This document shows positions 47,273 through 58,100 of a stretch of 64,000 bases of DNA, piece after piece; position 1 is the stretch's first letter; the number at the start of each line of letters is the position of its first letter. The DNA is from Sphaerolaimus hirsutus (taxonomy: Eukaryota > Nematoda > Chromadorea > Monhysterida > Sphaerolaimidae), in NCBI GenBank assembly GCA_964036195.1, contig OZ038452.1, positions 14,130,704 through 14,194,703 of the forward strand, given 5' to 3'. Below the pieces are notes generated by a model. The model did not search any database. It was not told where the DNA came from and saw only the letters and a program-made list of their open reading frames with translations. A program made the position numbers and the translations under genes.

Positions 47273-50200
47273 GTGAGATGGCCGATAATAATTTCCTCGC
47301 ATGATCAAATGGTTATCATTGGCTCTGCGCACACTAGTATACTGCCAGATTTTGGTAAACTCATAAGTTAAACGCATTTGAGTTTACCAGAGTGAGGTGT
47401 CTGTCAACTGGAGCTTATGTGGATTGTGGCCGCATACACTAGTTTACTAACAGAAGTAAACTCAATTTGGGTGCCCATACATCAGCTTTGAACGTATTTG
47501 AGTTTACCAGAATACGTTATTTTACATCCTCGTCAACTGAAGTTTACATTCACCTCATTCTGGTAAACTCAAATGCGTTTAAAGAGTATTTTTGAGCACC
47601 CAAAGTGAGTTTACTTCTGTTAGTAAACTAGTGTGTGCAGCGCCAATAAGAGAAACTCGTTCCAGTAAACTCGATTAATGAGTTTACTAAATCTGGCAGT
47701 AAACGAGTGTGCGCACACGCAATACAACTACAGGCACGCTGAATTTCGATAGAAATTGCGACGTATTCCAAAGCTGTGGACATAACAACGACACTATTGT
47801 GTTTGAGGACACACAGTTTTATTCAATGCTGCTCGAATGGAATATATTTTGTGGTTGGCAATTCGAAAAACGTGCACTCCAAATAGGCCATTTCGCAATG
47901 TGCGAGTGTACATCGAAGGCAGCGATGTGTACTACGCGGCGACCGTGGTGACCACGGCGCAGTTCTCGGGGGTCTTGATCGGCACCATCGCGTGGGGCTC
48001 CGCCGCCGACAGATTCGGCAGGAGGCCCATTCTGATTGCAATCTATGGCTTGACGCTGCTATCCTGTATAGGCACATGTCAGTCATCACGCGTAGCCACG
48101 ATCCGAGTGCAAATGAACATTACAACAAATGAACCGCTCTAAAATTTACCCAGCTGCGTCATTCAACTGGCAGACCCTGGCTGCATTCAGACTGCTCAAT
48201 GGCTTTTGCTGCGGCGGCATCACGACTGCGGGATTTTCGTATATAATGGAACACATGCCGGCACATTTCAGACTACCGTTGAGGGCATTCGTTAACTGGG
48301 TTGGTTGCAATTGAGATGACACTCGAATTTTACAAATGAGCCTAACTGTTCGATAACAAGCGCACCAAAATGCAGGGCAAAGTTGTGAAAACGTACTTAC
48401 GTTTATTCGAAAAATACGTACACCTACTCTAATACAGGGTAAATACATTTACGTTTCCTCTGAACAGTACCTGTACTCGCTATTCGTAGGTGTACATACT
48501 TCTCAAACTGCTTGAGTACAGAAAAAGTATCTCAAATAGGTTTTTATAAATGTTTTCAATGCAGAAAAAGGAAGAAAAAGCAAAAATTGGGGGAAAAATA
48601 GCCAAAAACGGGTAAATCAACACATACATAGACAAATCACATAAACACTCACGTTAATTCATGAATAAAAAAAAAATTTATTTTACGCTTTCTGTACTAA
48701 GAGTGCGAGTAAAAAATAAATACTCTACGTTAACGTATGGCACTTATAAAAAATTTGGTATAAAAACACATATCTCATGTGTGACGCAGGGCTGGACGCG
48801 TCTGTGTATGGCGCTCATCTGCTGGCTGTGCATGGAGTGGCGCATGGCGCAGCTGGCCGTCGGCTTGGCGTCGGCCACGCCCTGCCTCCTGCTGCTGCTG
48901 TTCGTGCTGCCCGAAAGTGCCCAGTGGCTCGGCAGCAGGCACAGGTACCTCGACATGAGGCACGCCGAGAAGACCGTCGAGAAGATCAATCAGTTTGGCA
49001 GTAAAGTGGTCAGTACTCAGTATACCTAGGTAGTTGGGAGTAGGAAAGCGTGAAAACAATTCGCATCACTGGCATATCTGGCAGCAGGCCAAGGTATCTC
49101 ATAGCATACCATATAAAAAAATTCATGTCATGGGTGTTGGATACTAATTTGAAGAATACCTACCTATCTGTGCAATTTCACAATAAACAAGGCACAGGCA
49201 GGCACATAGAACAACGTAACTGAAGTTGGGATTAGCACACTTAACATGAATACCTAGAATGTATTTAACTACCTAAACAGTAAATAAATGTACACACATC
49301 CACAAATGTCACACGATACTAGCTTTCAATGACAGGAAATCACAGGCACGCTACCCCAATATCAAAGAGGACCATTTGAAGCCGAGTGACAGATCAGACG
49401 AATGCGAAAAACTGAATGCCGATGAAATTATTGGCACGAGAAAGTCTGACTCGAACAGGACCTACACTGTGAAAGATTTATTTGCCACCAGAGCGCTGAC
49501 GAAATTGACACTGGTCTTGTGGATCATGTGGTTTGTGGCGAGCTTGTCCAGCTGGCCGATAGATTTGGTATCGGCCACATTGCCGGGAAATTTATTTGTC
49601 AATCAAATTCTTTTTGCGGTCATCATCGGACTGTCGAAAAAGGTGAATTTGAACAAATTTTGTTGGTTCTCGCAATTCTCTGTTGAACACGAATAGGTAT
49701 TGCCCGAAAATGTGCAGGTGATGTTCCTAACAGACAGATACGTGCCCCAGTTCAACAGACGTCTACTGCACCAAGTGCCATGTGGCGTGGTGATTGTCAC
49801 ATTTGCAGTGGTCACAATACTCTACCATGTACAGGTTGGCGTTGCAAGACACTTTATGCCATCAAGATTTCACAGGCGGGCAGCCAAATCTAATTTTGAT
49901 GTAGGTATCTATCGATAATGAATAAACCCTCCTTGAATAAACCAGAGTTGTTAAAATACCGGTATTTTTGGAAAGCGTAAGCGTAAGCGTAAATACACTT
50001 TCCAAATTTTCAGTATGGATACTTGAAGCGTAAGGTATTTTTAAAATACCTGGGAAAGCGTAAATAAAAGCGTAAGCGTAAAAAAATTTTAAGAGACGTT
50101 TTCTCAGTGAATTCTTTCCAAATCAAGCTCTCAGCGACATTTTTCGGATGTCCACTTAGTAGTAGTCTGCCCTCATATGTTGTTTGGCAATTCATCGGCA

Positions 50201-53200
50201 GCGACACTTACCGTATTTCTTATATAGGAGAGCACCGTTCAATTTTTTTCGTCAACTTTTTTTGCCTGCCGTTATATGGGAGGTGCCGTTCTATTGGAGG
50301 CTGCCGTTCTATTAGAAGAAACACGGTAAGTCATCTTTTTATCTTCCAACTTGGACTTAGTGCTGTCGACGGCGACAACATCGTCGTTGGAATCCATTTT
50401 CAGCCCAAAATTTCCACGAAAAGCCACGATTTTGCTCGACGACACAGTATTAGCAAGACATTCATACTGCAACACAATTTGTAAATGTGCCACTATTTCC
50501 AGCACATTACTGCACGCACGCAGTAATTTTTTTGGTACGCAGTTTCGTTCACTCTTTTTTGTGGTTTTATGCTTTTTCAAAAGTGTAAAACTGAACCGTG
50601 TGAAAAGCTTTTTTACGCTTTTAGTACCCGGGTATTTTGGCCGGGAAAGCGTAAAAAAGCGTACGGGTATTTTATGAAAGCGTAAGCGTAAGCGTAAGTA
50701 TAAATACCCATTTACCCGGGTATTTCGGGTAAGCGTAAATACGCTTTCGCAACTCTGGAATAAACAAGTTGTCCATGACAAATCTTTTCTTCCACATCTG
50801 GAGGATAAATTTATCTATACTATTTCTTTTCATCTGTAATTGTAAACCTTGAAGTTAAGCTTGACTCGTGGATTTTGTCGCAATTGGTATTCAAACGGGT
50901 ACAAAATTAATTTTTATTGCTGAAAAACCGGTGGAAATATGTGGAAACATCAGTCTCGAAAAGACGACATAGCCATTTTTTGGGCATCAGGTTTCAAACA
51001 CTTTCGTGGGGGTGTGACTGTTAGCAGTCACCCATCAGACGACAAAACGAACGAAAAACGCACTTAAACCAATAAAATAAATGATTACACTTCTGACTAG
51101 GGTGTCAACTTTCCGTTTTCCGTTTCCGCTTTCCGCAGGCAAATTTTTTTCCGTTTCCGTTTTCCAGCTGCTAAATTTTTTTCCCGTTTCCATTTTTCCG
51201 GCTCATTTTCCGTTTTCCAGCTAAAATTTCAGTTTTTCCGCCTTTTTTCCGTTTTCCAGCTCAATTGTCTGTTTTTCCAACTTTTTCTCATTTTCTGGCT
51301 CAATTCTCTGTTTTCTGTTTCAGCCAAACTGGTAAACATGCATGCAGGTTCTCAATTATGTGAATTTTTTCTATTTCTAGCAAGATTTCTGCAAATTTTT
51401 TGATTTCTGGATAAATTTCTGCAACTTTTTTTCCATTTCCAGCAAAATTTCAGCAATTTTTTTCCGTTTCCGGCATAATTTCAGCAAATTTTTCTGTTTC
51501 CGTTTTCCGGCCTTTAATTTTTCCGTTTTCCGGCAGGTGCAAATTTTTTTCCGTTTCCGTTTTCCGGCAAGTGCAAATTTTTTTCCGTTTTCCGCCAAAA
51601 AATTTTTTTGACACCCTACTTCTGACCCATACTCACGCGAACGCACCAAAAATCGCGCAGACACCGTGGGCGGGCACGGCGATCACGTCGCTGTGCATAT
51701 TCGGTGTCATGTTCCTCGAGTACACGTGGGACGCGTGCTACCTGTGCTCGGCGGAGGGCTTCCCCACGGTGGTCAGGGGCACCGGCATGGGCACAGGCTC
51801 CCTGTGCGCCAGGGTCGCCGCCCTGCTCGCGCCGCAGGTGTGCTCTGTGTGGGGTAGTTGACGCGCGAACGATTCTGACACGCGCACGCGCAATTCACCG
51901 CCGTTCGGACGAGTACTGACTAGTGATGGAAAAGCGCCAGGAAAAATGGCGCCAATGGCGCCATCTGAAAAAATGGCGCCGGGCGCCAGAAACAATGGCG
52001 CCAACAAAAAATTCACTGTTACATCCTGTATATCATCACGGAAGCATTTACGGAAGAGCTAGGTGCTATACACTTTCCCTGATGCCGACACTAGCCACAA
52101 AAATTGTCTTATCATGAAACTAATAATTATATCGTATTTCGAGCCAATTTTGAGGGAGTTGATTCAAGGGGGCTTTATTATTGTCTATTATTCAGGGTGT
52201 CTATTATTCCGCCAGAACTTTTAGGACATTAAATTTACAATTCATACTTAGACATTCAGATGCCGAAAATATCGACCACAACAGAGATGCATAATTGTCT
52301 ACAGTACTTGAAGGAGATTCCTCCTCTTGAAAAGTTCCCCCTCAAAAGAACAATTCGCAGGGGGAATTATTCAAGCAAAAATGGTATATATTTAGGTATG
52401 TATTTATACCGCACCGCCCCTACCGTGTTTCCCCGCATAAACCCCCTCAAAATAGCACCAGATTTGAGCGAACGTTGGAAATAATAAGCCCCCTGAAGCC
52501 GAGAGCATTTTTACGAAATACAGTGCATTGTAAACAGGTAATCAATGATCTAAGGGCTGGGAAAACTCATTTTATATCGACGTTTTTCCAATTGTCGGTC
52601 TTATTTGAATATTTGCAGTTCATTTTGTAAATATAAAACAATAACATGAAACAAAACTTGCAATGCCAGCAAAAAATTACAAAGCTGAATGTGTAAAATA
52701 TCACCTAAAAGATACCATTCAGGTGAAAAAGGCAGTTGAATAGGGAAAAAATGACCGTACATCCCGGCATCTTGGCGCCATCCAAAGTAATGGCGCCAGC
52801 GAAAATGGCGCCAAGCTCCATTCGTAACAATGGCGCCACAGAAAAGGGCGCCAAGCGCCAATGGCGCTGGCGCCTTTTGGCGCCATTCCATCACTAGCAC
52901 TGACGTTCTTCAACAGCGTGAACGGTTTTTAAAGGAAAAAGAACGCACGCTATCAAAACGCCTGCAGTGCCTGCACGCACTAGTTCTCAACTGAAATATC
53001 AAAAACTTATCAGATTTGAATAGATGAGTTTCCGATTCAGGAGTTTTCAAAATTTCAGTAGCAAACTAGTGTGCGCAGAGCCCTTAACAGCTCCGAAAAT
53101 TATGCTCCCAAGTCGATTAGGTAGTGATGGCTTTGTCTAGATCAAACGTAGCCAGCGAAAAAACACAATATGAACCATATATTTATACCCCACACGTCCA

Positions 53201-53357
53201 TCCCCAGATCAGCTATATGGCAGCCTATTGGCCGGCACTACCATACTGCACGGTGGTGGTAGCAACGACGGTGTCCATGACGTTCTCCTTGCTGCTCCTG
53301 CCCGACACCAAGGGCCTCGAGCTCCCCGTGGAATTGGACGAGGTGAAAGAGGAGTGA
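47108..53357 (+). CDS. SLC22-family organic ion transporter (gene model)
   Basis: This is a plasma-membrane major facilitator transporter of the organic cation/anion/carnitine type; the substrate cannot be read from sequence. Coding exons are 47134-47272, 47734-47853, 47919-48077, 48154-48299, 48790-49008, 49346-49642, 49718-49834, 51661-51837 and 53208-53357. They total 508 codons with all phases consistent, giving about 507 aa, slightly under the usual 530-560. Landmarks are an N-terminal helix then the large extracellular loop with Cys and N-glycosylation sites, SMLLEWNIFC, GSAADRFGRRP (the MFS loop motif), LPESAQWL, EGFPTVVRGTGMG and LLLPDTKGLELP near the end. Introns hold several transposons. 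The start at 47134 is chosen because the protein then matches the family N-terminus. Confidence 0.9.
47320..47715. mobile_element. GCGCACACTAGTNTACT foldback MITE
   Basis: Left end GCTCTGCGCACACTAGTATA; right AGTAAACGAGTGTGCGCAC; interior repeated TTTGAGTTTACCAGA in both orientations. Located in SLC22 intron 1 and abutting exon 2. Possible relatives at 33222-33400 and 52970-53085. Confidence 0.7.
47734..47853 (+). CDS. SLC22 exon 2: extracellular loop
   Basis: Acceptor CAACTACAG, two bases completing the split codon. It has Cys residues in the loop (RNCDVFQSCGHNN) and SMLLEWNIFC, equivalent to the SxxxEWxLVC landmark of SLC22. Donor GTTGGC, phase 1. Confidence 0.88.
47919..48077 (+). CDS. 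SLC22 exon 3: helix 2 and MFS signature loop
   Basis: It follows a tiny intron of about 65 bp. The frame reads SDVYYAATVVTTAQFSGVLI, then GSAADRFGRRPILIAIYG, the MFS motif between helices 2 and 3. Donor GTCAGT, phase 1. The frame is open across the preceding intron, so the small intron is a choice made to fit the family alignment. Confidence 0.85.
48154..48299 (+). CDS. SLC22 exon 4: helices 4-5
   Basis: Acceptor TTTACCCAG with two bases completing Ser. It encodes WQTLAAFRLLNGFCCGGITT and YIMEHMPAHFRLPLRAFVNW, matching the RxLxGxxxGG and ExxPxxxR landmarks. It ends phase 0 before GTTGGT. The intron after it is only about 76 bp. Confidence 0.9.
48790..49008 (+). CDS. SLC22 exon 5: helix 6 and PES motif
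   Basis: GC-rich exon, acceptor GTGACGCAG. It encodes WLCMEWRMAQLAVGLASATP, a Leu-rich helix and VLPESAQWLGSRHR, the SLC22 PESPRWL landmark at the start of the central cytosolic loop. Phase 0 donor GTCAGT at 49009; GTGGTC at 49006 is an alternative. Confidence 0.9.
49346..49642 (+). CDS. SLC22 exon 6: central loop and helix 7
   Basis: The acceptor AAATCACAG (phase 0) matches the previous exon; an acceptor 10 bp upstream gives the wrong phase. It encodes the hydrophilic central loop, then TVKDLFATRALTKLTLVLWI and a helix pair. Phase 0 donor GTGAAT. Confidence 0.85.
49718..49834 (+). CDS. SLC22 exon 7
   Basis: 39 codons, phase 0 on both sides, acceptor ATGTGCAG, donor GTTGGC. It encodes VMFLTDRYVPQFNRRLLHQV, the MFS DRxxRR-type loop of the second half, then a helix. 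Confidence 0.85.
49943..50757. mobile_element. CAGAGTTG hAT-like element with AAGCGT interior, 8-bp TSD
   Basis: Ends CAGAGTTGTTAAAATACC and GCAACTCTG; perfect duplication GAATAAAC (49935-49942 and 50758-50765). Interior rich in AAGCGTAAGCGTAA. Contains a nested ACCGTATTTCTT MITE (50209-50327). 815 bp, in an SLC22 intron. Confidence 0.9.
50209..50327. mobile_element. ACCGTATTTCTTNTA MITE, nested
   Basis: Ends TACCGTATTTCTTATATAGG and CTATTAGAAGAAACACGGTA; AGAACGGCA-type units in reverse (TGCCGTTCTATT). Confidence 0.8.
51098..51618. mobile_element. TAGGGTGTCAA element with TTTTCCG interior, 8-bp TSD
   Basis: Ends TAGGGTGTCAA and TTGACACCCTA; perfect duplication CTTCTGAC (51090-51097 and 51619-51626). 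Interior is pyrimidine-rich TTTTCCGTTTTCCGGC repeats. 521 bp, SLC22 intron, 42 bp before an exon. Confidence 0.93.
51661..51837 (+). CDS. SLC22 exon 8: helices 10-11
   Basis: Acceptor AATCGCGCAG. It encodes TSLCIFGVMFLEYTWDACYL, then SAEGFPTVVRGTGMGTGSLC, matching the SLC22 ExxPTxxRxxG landmark. Phase 0, donor GTGTGC. A 521-bp transposon (51098-51618) lies 42 bp upstream. Confidence 0.9.
51926..52010. mobile_element. TAGTGATGG/GGCGCC element, left part
   Basis: Left end TAGTGATGGAAAAGCGCCAG and GGCGCC units; no matching right end next to it. A right part with TTCCATCACTA occurs at about 52765-52900. Confidence 0.6.
53208..53357 (+). CDS. SLC22 exon 9: last helix and C-terminus
   Basis: Acceptor CATCCCCAG, phase 0. 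It encodes the last membrane helix (VVVATTVSMTFSLLLLPDTK), then GLELPVELDEVKEE and TGA. The LPxTKGxxLP ending is typical of SLC22. Confidence 0.92.
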   Translation: MSYMAAYWPALPYCTVVVATTVSMTFSLLLLPDTKGLELPVELDEVKEE

Positions 53358-53406
53358 AAGGCGTGACTGTTGTGATCTTTTGACGGGGTGAAATGAGTTA
53401 TATGTA

Positions 53407-53545
53407 TACCGTATTTCCTCGAAATACCCCCCCCCCCTCTCGAGACCACTATGAAACAATCACCCCCCCCCTTGAAATACCCCCCCCCCTCTCGGGACCA
53501 CTATGAAACAATCACCCCCGGGGGGTATTTCGAGGAAATACGGTA
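53407..53545. mobile_element. ACCGTATTTCCTCGAA MITE, 139 bp
   Basis: Ends TACCGTATTTCCTCGAAATA and TATTTCGAGGAAATACGGTA; interior is two copies of CTCGRGACCACTATGAAACA. Lies just past the SLC22 stop, so probably within its 3' UTR. Confidence 0.85.
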
Positions 53546-54904
53546 TATATACGTAATACTTGAGAAATATATAAATAGGTATTTTATTTCATGTACATAA
53601 ATCAATTATAAAAAAGAACAACACAAACACCAAAATTGATAGATCAACAAGCGAGCATATCTGACAATAAGGAGCTTTCATCTGTCATCAATCACCTACA
53701 CAAGAGAAAAATAACGTGACTAAACATCAAAATGCAATATGAATCTATGAATTTATATTTTACACTAGCCATACTCGGTAAATTTTTCGAATTTTTCTGG
53801 CCCTAGTTTTTTTCACTTTGCCGAACCACATGTAATAATGGAAATTTTTTCCCGCTTGTAAATAAGGGAACTCATGTCACGTTGCACACACAATTTTCCA
53901 CCTTTCATTTGAAACAAACACTCATTTTAGTAACTGCACATGAATCAACTTCCCTCTAACATAAAAAAATTCGAAAGTCTATCTAAATCTGAAAAATATA
54001 TTTTTGTAGATTTTCAATTGTTAATACTACACTTCGTACAGAATACAGTATTGTACAGCTGAAACTCGCCCCACATTTAGAGGCATATATATTTTTATTT
54101 GAAGTACTTTTATTAGAATACTTACGCATTTGGTATACGGTGTTTAGATATCGATAGAATATTTAGCTCCCGCTAGCCTAATTACTAAAAGAAACACAAA
54201 ATCGGGAGAATTGGAGCATCAAAACATGATGACGTCAAAATGTACTGACAAACCATCGGCCAAACCGACAATAAGAACGCATACCGATTTATGCAACAGG
54301 GCCACCAATGTGCAGGGATAACTCTTGAGTCACGTGCACAGCCATCTACATTTTATCTACAAGTTACATCTACAAGTTATTTATTTTCTACTTGATTTCA
54401 CCATTAAAATTGCCAATTCCTGCACCCGTAAAACGAGGCGATCCCTATCACACAATCAAAACAGAATAAATACAAACATCGCGAATTTGATGGGTGAGCC
54501 AGACAACATCTCGCGGTGCCGCATCACCACTGCAAAAACATCAAGTCGTATAAATATTTACACTCATGTACAGTGCGATTCACGAAATATCGACAGCACA
54601 AATTTTTAATATCAAAACCTTTCGAAAATACAACATGAACATTTTTGCATTCAGCGGGTGTTTTTCAATTTCTAAAAAACATGCGACCTTTCAAAATTTT
54701 TATTAAGCTTGCAAGGATCGGGCGGTTTGGTAACTGGGGCGGTCAGAGCAGTCGGGCTGGCGACTTCTACAATGGCCGCGTCATTTACGCCGTCAATTGC
54801 ACTGTACATAAACACATATTTATCTCGCGCAACGAAACAACGTGGAAACAGTGATCGCGCCAGCGGCAGTTTCGGTCACTACTGCGTTGCACAACTGCGA
54901 CGCG
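53546..54904. other. convergent 3' flanks of SLC22 and nito
   Basis: AT-rich, low in recognisable repeats. Probably holds both 3' UTRs. AATAAA-like hexamers occur on both strands but none can be assigned with confidence. Confidence 0.5.
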
Positions 54905-55198
54905 TCACAGGAGCGCGGGCGCTTTGCCGGCGGCGCCGGGCGGCTTCGGCTTGACCAGCACCATCAGCAGCACGTTGTCCACCTGCTGGTCGAGCAGCGT
55001 GACGCCGGGCGCCAGCGGCTTCAGCAAGTCCTTGGACAGGTCGCACGGCGGCAGCAAGTACACGCTCGCGCCCTCGTCCAACGTGACCACGCCCGCGGCG
55101 CACTTTTCGCGCAGGTAGTGGATCAGCGCCTGCGCGTGGTGGGGATTCGCGGTGTAGGATGCCGGGATGCGCGTTTGTGTTATAGAACAAAATGTGGA
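54905..55198 (-). CDS. nito: nito exon: SPOC domain end and stop
   Basis: Acceptor GAACCACAG, phase 0. The reading includes HHAQALIHYLREKCAAGVVT, DEGASVYLLPPCDLSKDLLK and VDNVLLMVLVKPKPPG, then TGA at 54905-54907. It matches the SPOC C-terminal half (LxxYLxxKxAAGVVxL ... FPPCxxS ... LLMVLV). It is strongly GC-rich. The first 14 or so residues after the acceptor do not match the family, so the acceptor could lie further in. Confidence 0.88.
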   Translation of the reverse strand, partial: STFCSITQTRIPASYTANPHHAQALIHYLREKCAAGVVTLDEGASVYLLPPCDLSKDLLKPLAPGVTLLDQQVDNVLLMVLVKPKPPGAAGKAPALL

Positions 55199-58100
55199 CT
55201 GTGGTTCAAATATTCAGCCACCGCGATACTTAGATCAACAGCTGCTCGCACGACACAGGGGTTCAATGTGTGGCGATATGATAGTATTCACCTACGGTAA
55301 TGTATTCGCTTAGGATATACCGTATATACTCGAAAAGTCCCCAAGGGAGTTATTGTTTCGTCAGACTTGTTGACGGGTGAATTATTGGGATGTATTTAGA
55401 GGGCGGATTTATCGAGGATATACGGTATACGGACGTCCAAAATATTTTAAATAAATTTTTCGAAAGCCCCACCTTAATCGGCCTATATGCGCTATTAATC
55501 ATCTTGGCTTCGTCCATATCGTTGACGGCGGGGTTGGGCACGGCGAGCAGGATGGCCACCTGCTCGTTGGCGTCCTGGCCGAACCGCTCCACCAGGTTGG
55601 CGGTGGCGAGCGGCAGGCGCTGCGTCACGTGCAGCTTCACCGGCTCGCCGTCGGGCTCGCGCAGCCGCTGGTCGATCGTCGCCACGGTGCCCTTGAATCT
55701 GTGCAGGTTGCAGCGTGCTGATGCTATTTAAACATGTGCGCGGTGATGCGTTTACCCTATTTCGTTCCACGCGTAATATTTAGTTTCTACACGCGGGGGT
55801 TCAATACATAAGCTTTTTCAAGGTGTAGAAAATAAAAAATAGCTAAAAATAGGTGGAAAATAGCTTTAAAAAAGTATGTAGGCTGGAGTTATAGATGTTG
55901 GAGTTACCCCTGCATGTCGTGTTTCAGTTGCATTCTAAGCGATTCTAGATAAATTTAAACGTTTCATTTAAATGTCTCACCTCACAGGACACAGAATAGA
56001 AACCACAATGGCAGCACACGGCACCATAAATAGCAGTTGACCAGTCACCCAACCCACCTATAACACTGGACAGCGTAGTTGCACTTCTTGAGCACGAGCG
56101 CGCCCGTCCAGCAGGGCTGCAGCACGGTGGCCAGCTCCTTGGGCGTGGCGGCGACCGCCTTGCGGATGGCGCGCGCGAATATCTCCTCGATGGACTCGAC
56201 GCGCCGGCCCGAGCGACCCGCGCCCGACGGACTGTCTTCGCCGCTCGACCTGTGAATGGGGTATAGCTGGCCACGGTGTATTCGAACATTGGTGAGATAT
56301 CCAAACATTTGTCTCATGAGTGAAATTGGGCGCGAAATTGAAATGAAACTTGACAAACACATGATGAATCAAACTCAACAATCAATTTACATATTTTGAT
56401 CTTTGAAAAATCAGATTCGATGTTGGATTTTTAAAATCAAATGCCATCGATAGCATCCAGCTTTTAACAAAGTTTACATAAATCACTGTTGGTGAATAAC
56501 AAGGGAGCAACAAACCGACCAACACCAAATGACCCAACCACACACAGGTATCTCCAGTGTCGAAAAAAGTCACCCACCTGGTGACGCCACTGGCCTCACT
56601 ATCGCTGCGTTCGCTGCGGCGCCGCTTGCGCCTGGGGCTGGACCGGTCGGCGTCGTCGTCGCTGGCCGAGTGCGACCGCGACCTGGGCGACAAGCTGCCC
56701 TCCCTGGGCGCCCGCCGCCGGTGCGGCATCGTGCTGCCGCGCATGCCCCCGATCGGCGTGGACAGCCGCTCGCTGAGAGTGCAATCGAGTTATTGATACC
56801 GATAATTGATTCGAAGAAAAGCGTATCAAAGGAAATTCGTAACGACTCGTTCCCGATCGGCCCCAAAAAATCCAATAAGTAATTACAGGACCAAAATGAA
56901 ATGCACCTGGCAAAGTCGACTCTGATGCGTCTGTCCTTGCCGCCCAGGGGGAATCCTCGCATGGCGTAGCACGCGTCGGTGGCAGCTTCCAAGTCGCGGA
57001 ATGTAACGTATCTGCATGCGCACGTGAAAGATATGTACTCGCTGCAGCACGTTCGACCCAACGGTCACAGATCCGCAGCCGAAATGAACAGAAAAAGGCA
57101 AGAACAAAGCGCCATTGAACCCCACTCACGCATGATCGGAACTTTTGTCATAATCGACGCACTCGATCAACCCATAGCGATCAAACTCGCGCGTCAAATT
57201 CTCAATGATAGTCCAATTGCCCAAGCCGCCGATCCACAAGCGGTTGCTCTTGGTCGGCTTCGCAAAGCCGATGTTCATGCGCTGGTGCCACCCCGGCCGG
57301 GGCACCTTGTCGTGCTCGTAATATTTGGCTATCAGCGCCTGGTCAAGGTTCTGCACGATGGTGGATTATGGTAGAAGGGATTGGGGTTAGACGGAAACTG
57401 CCTTGCGACGGGCAGATTTGGGGGGTGTGGCGGCCGTTTTTGGAAAAGGGCACTGATTATGGTGACCTTAAAAATTTACGGTGTGGTCGCCATAAATTTA
57501 CGAGAGGCATGGGACGCAACCCCACCAAATCTGCACCGCGCCGGGCGTGAGACATAGACCGTTCCCATTTACAGTGCTGTTGTATAGTGTTCCATGGAAC
57601 GTGCAAGGTTTTGTCTTGCCTCAAAACGTTCAAATACACTTTTCATTGTCGAGCGATCAGAAATTGCCAATCTTCACCAATGTGCCTGCGCACACTGGTT
57701 GTCACACGGAATTTTTATATGAACCTCCTCCCGAATCCTGACAACCCCTGACCACATTGGAATATTAGATTCTTTTTGAAGACTTCGAACGCAAGGCAAA
57801 ACAAAATCCTCCACAAAATCTACGCACCACTCGCTGGATTTTTCAATTATGCGACCGAACGTTTTTTTTTGAAAGCGGAACTAAATATAATTCGGAAATA
57901 AGATATATACCGAACTTAAAATAGAGGAGAAATGCCTACATGCGAATTGCTCAAAGGACCATGCATTTTTTGTCGGTTTCTGTAATTGTTTTTATCCAAA
58001 AATTGGAATTTTTGAAGATGTGTTTCGCTTCAACGTCCAAAAAACGTTCGAACCCTAGCTCAAAATTTCAGTGTGTGGTGCGTTATCGAGTCTATTTTAG

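Noticed and set aside
54842..55300. 152-codon + frame and other GC-rich + frames at 55390-57374
   Set aside because: They are antisense to the nito exons, whose minus-strand reading matches the RRM and SPOC domains.
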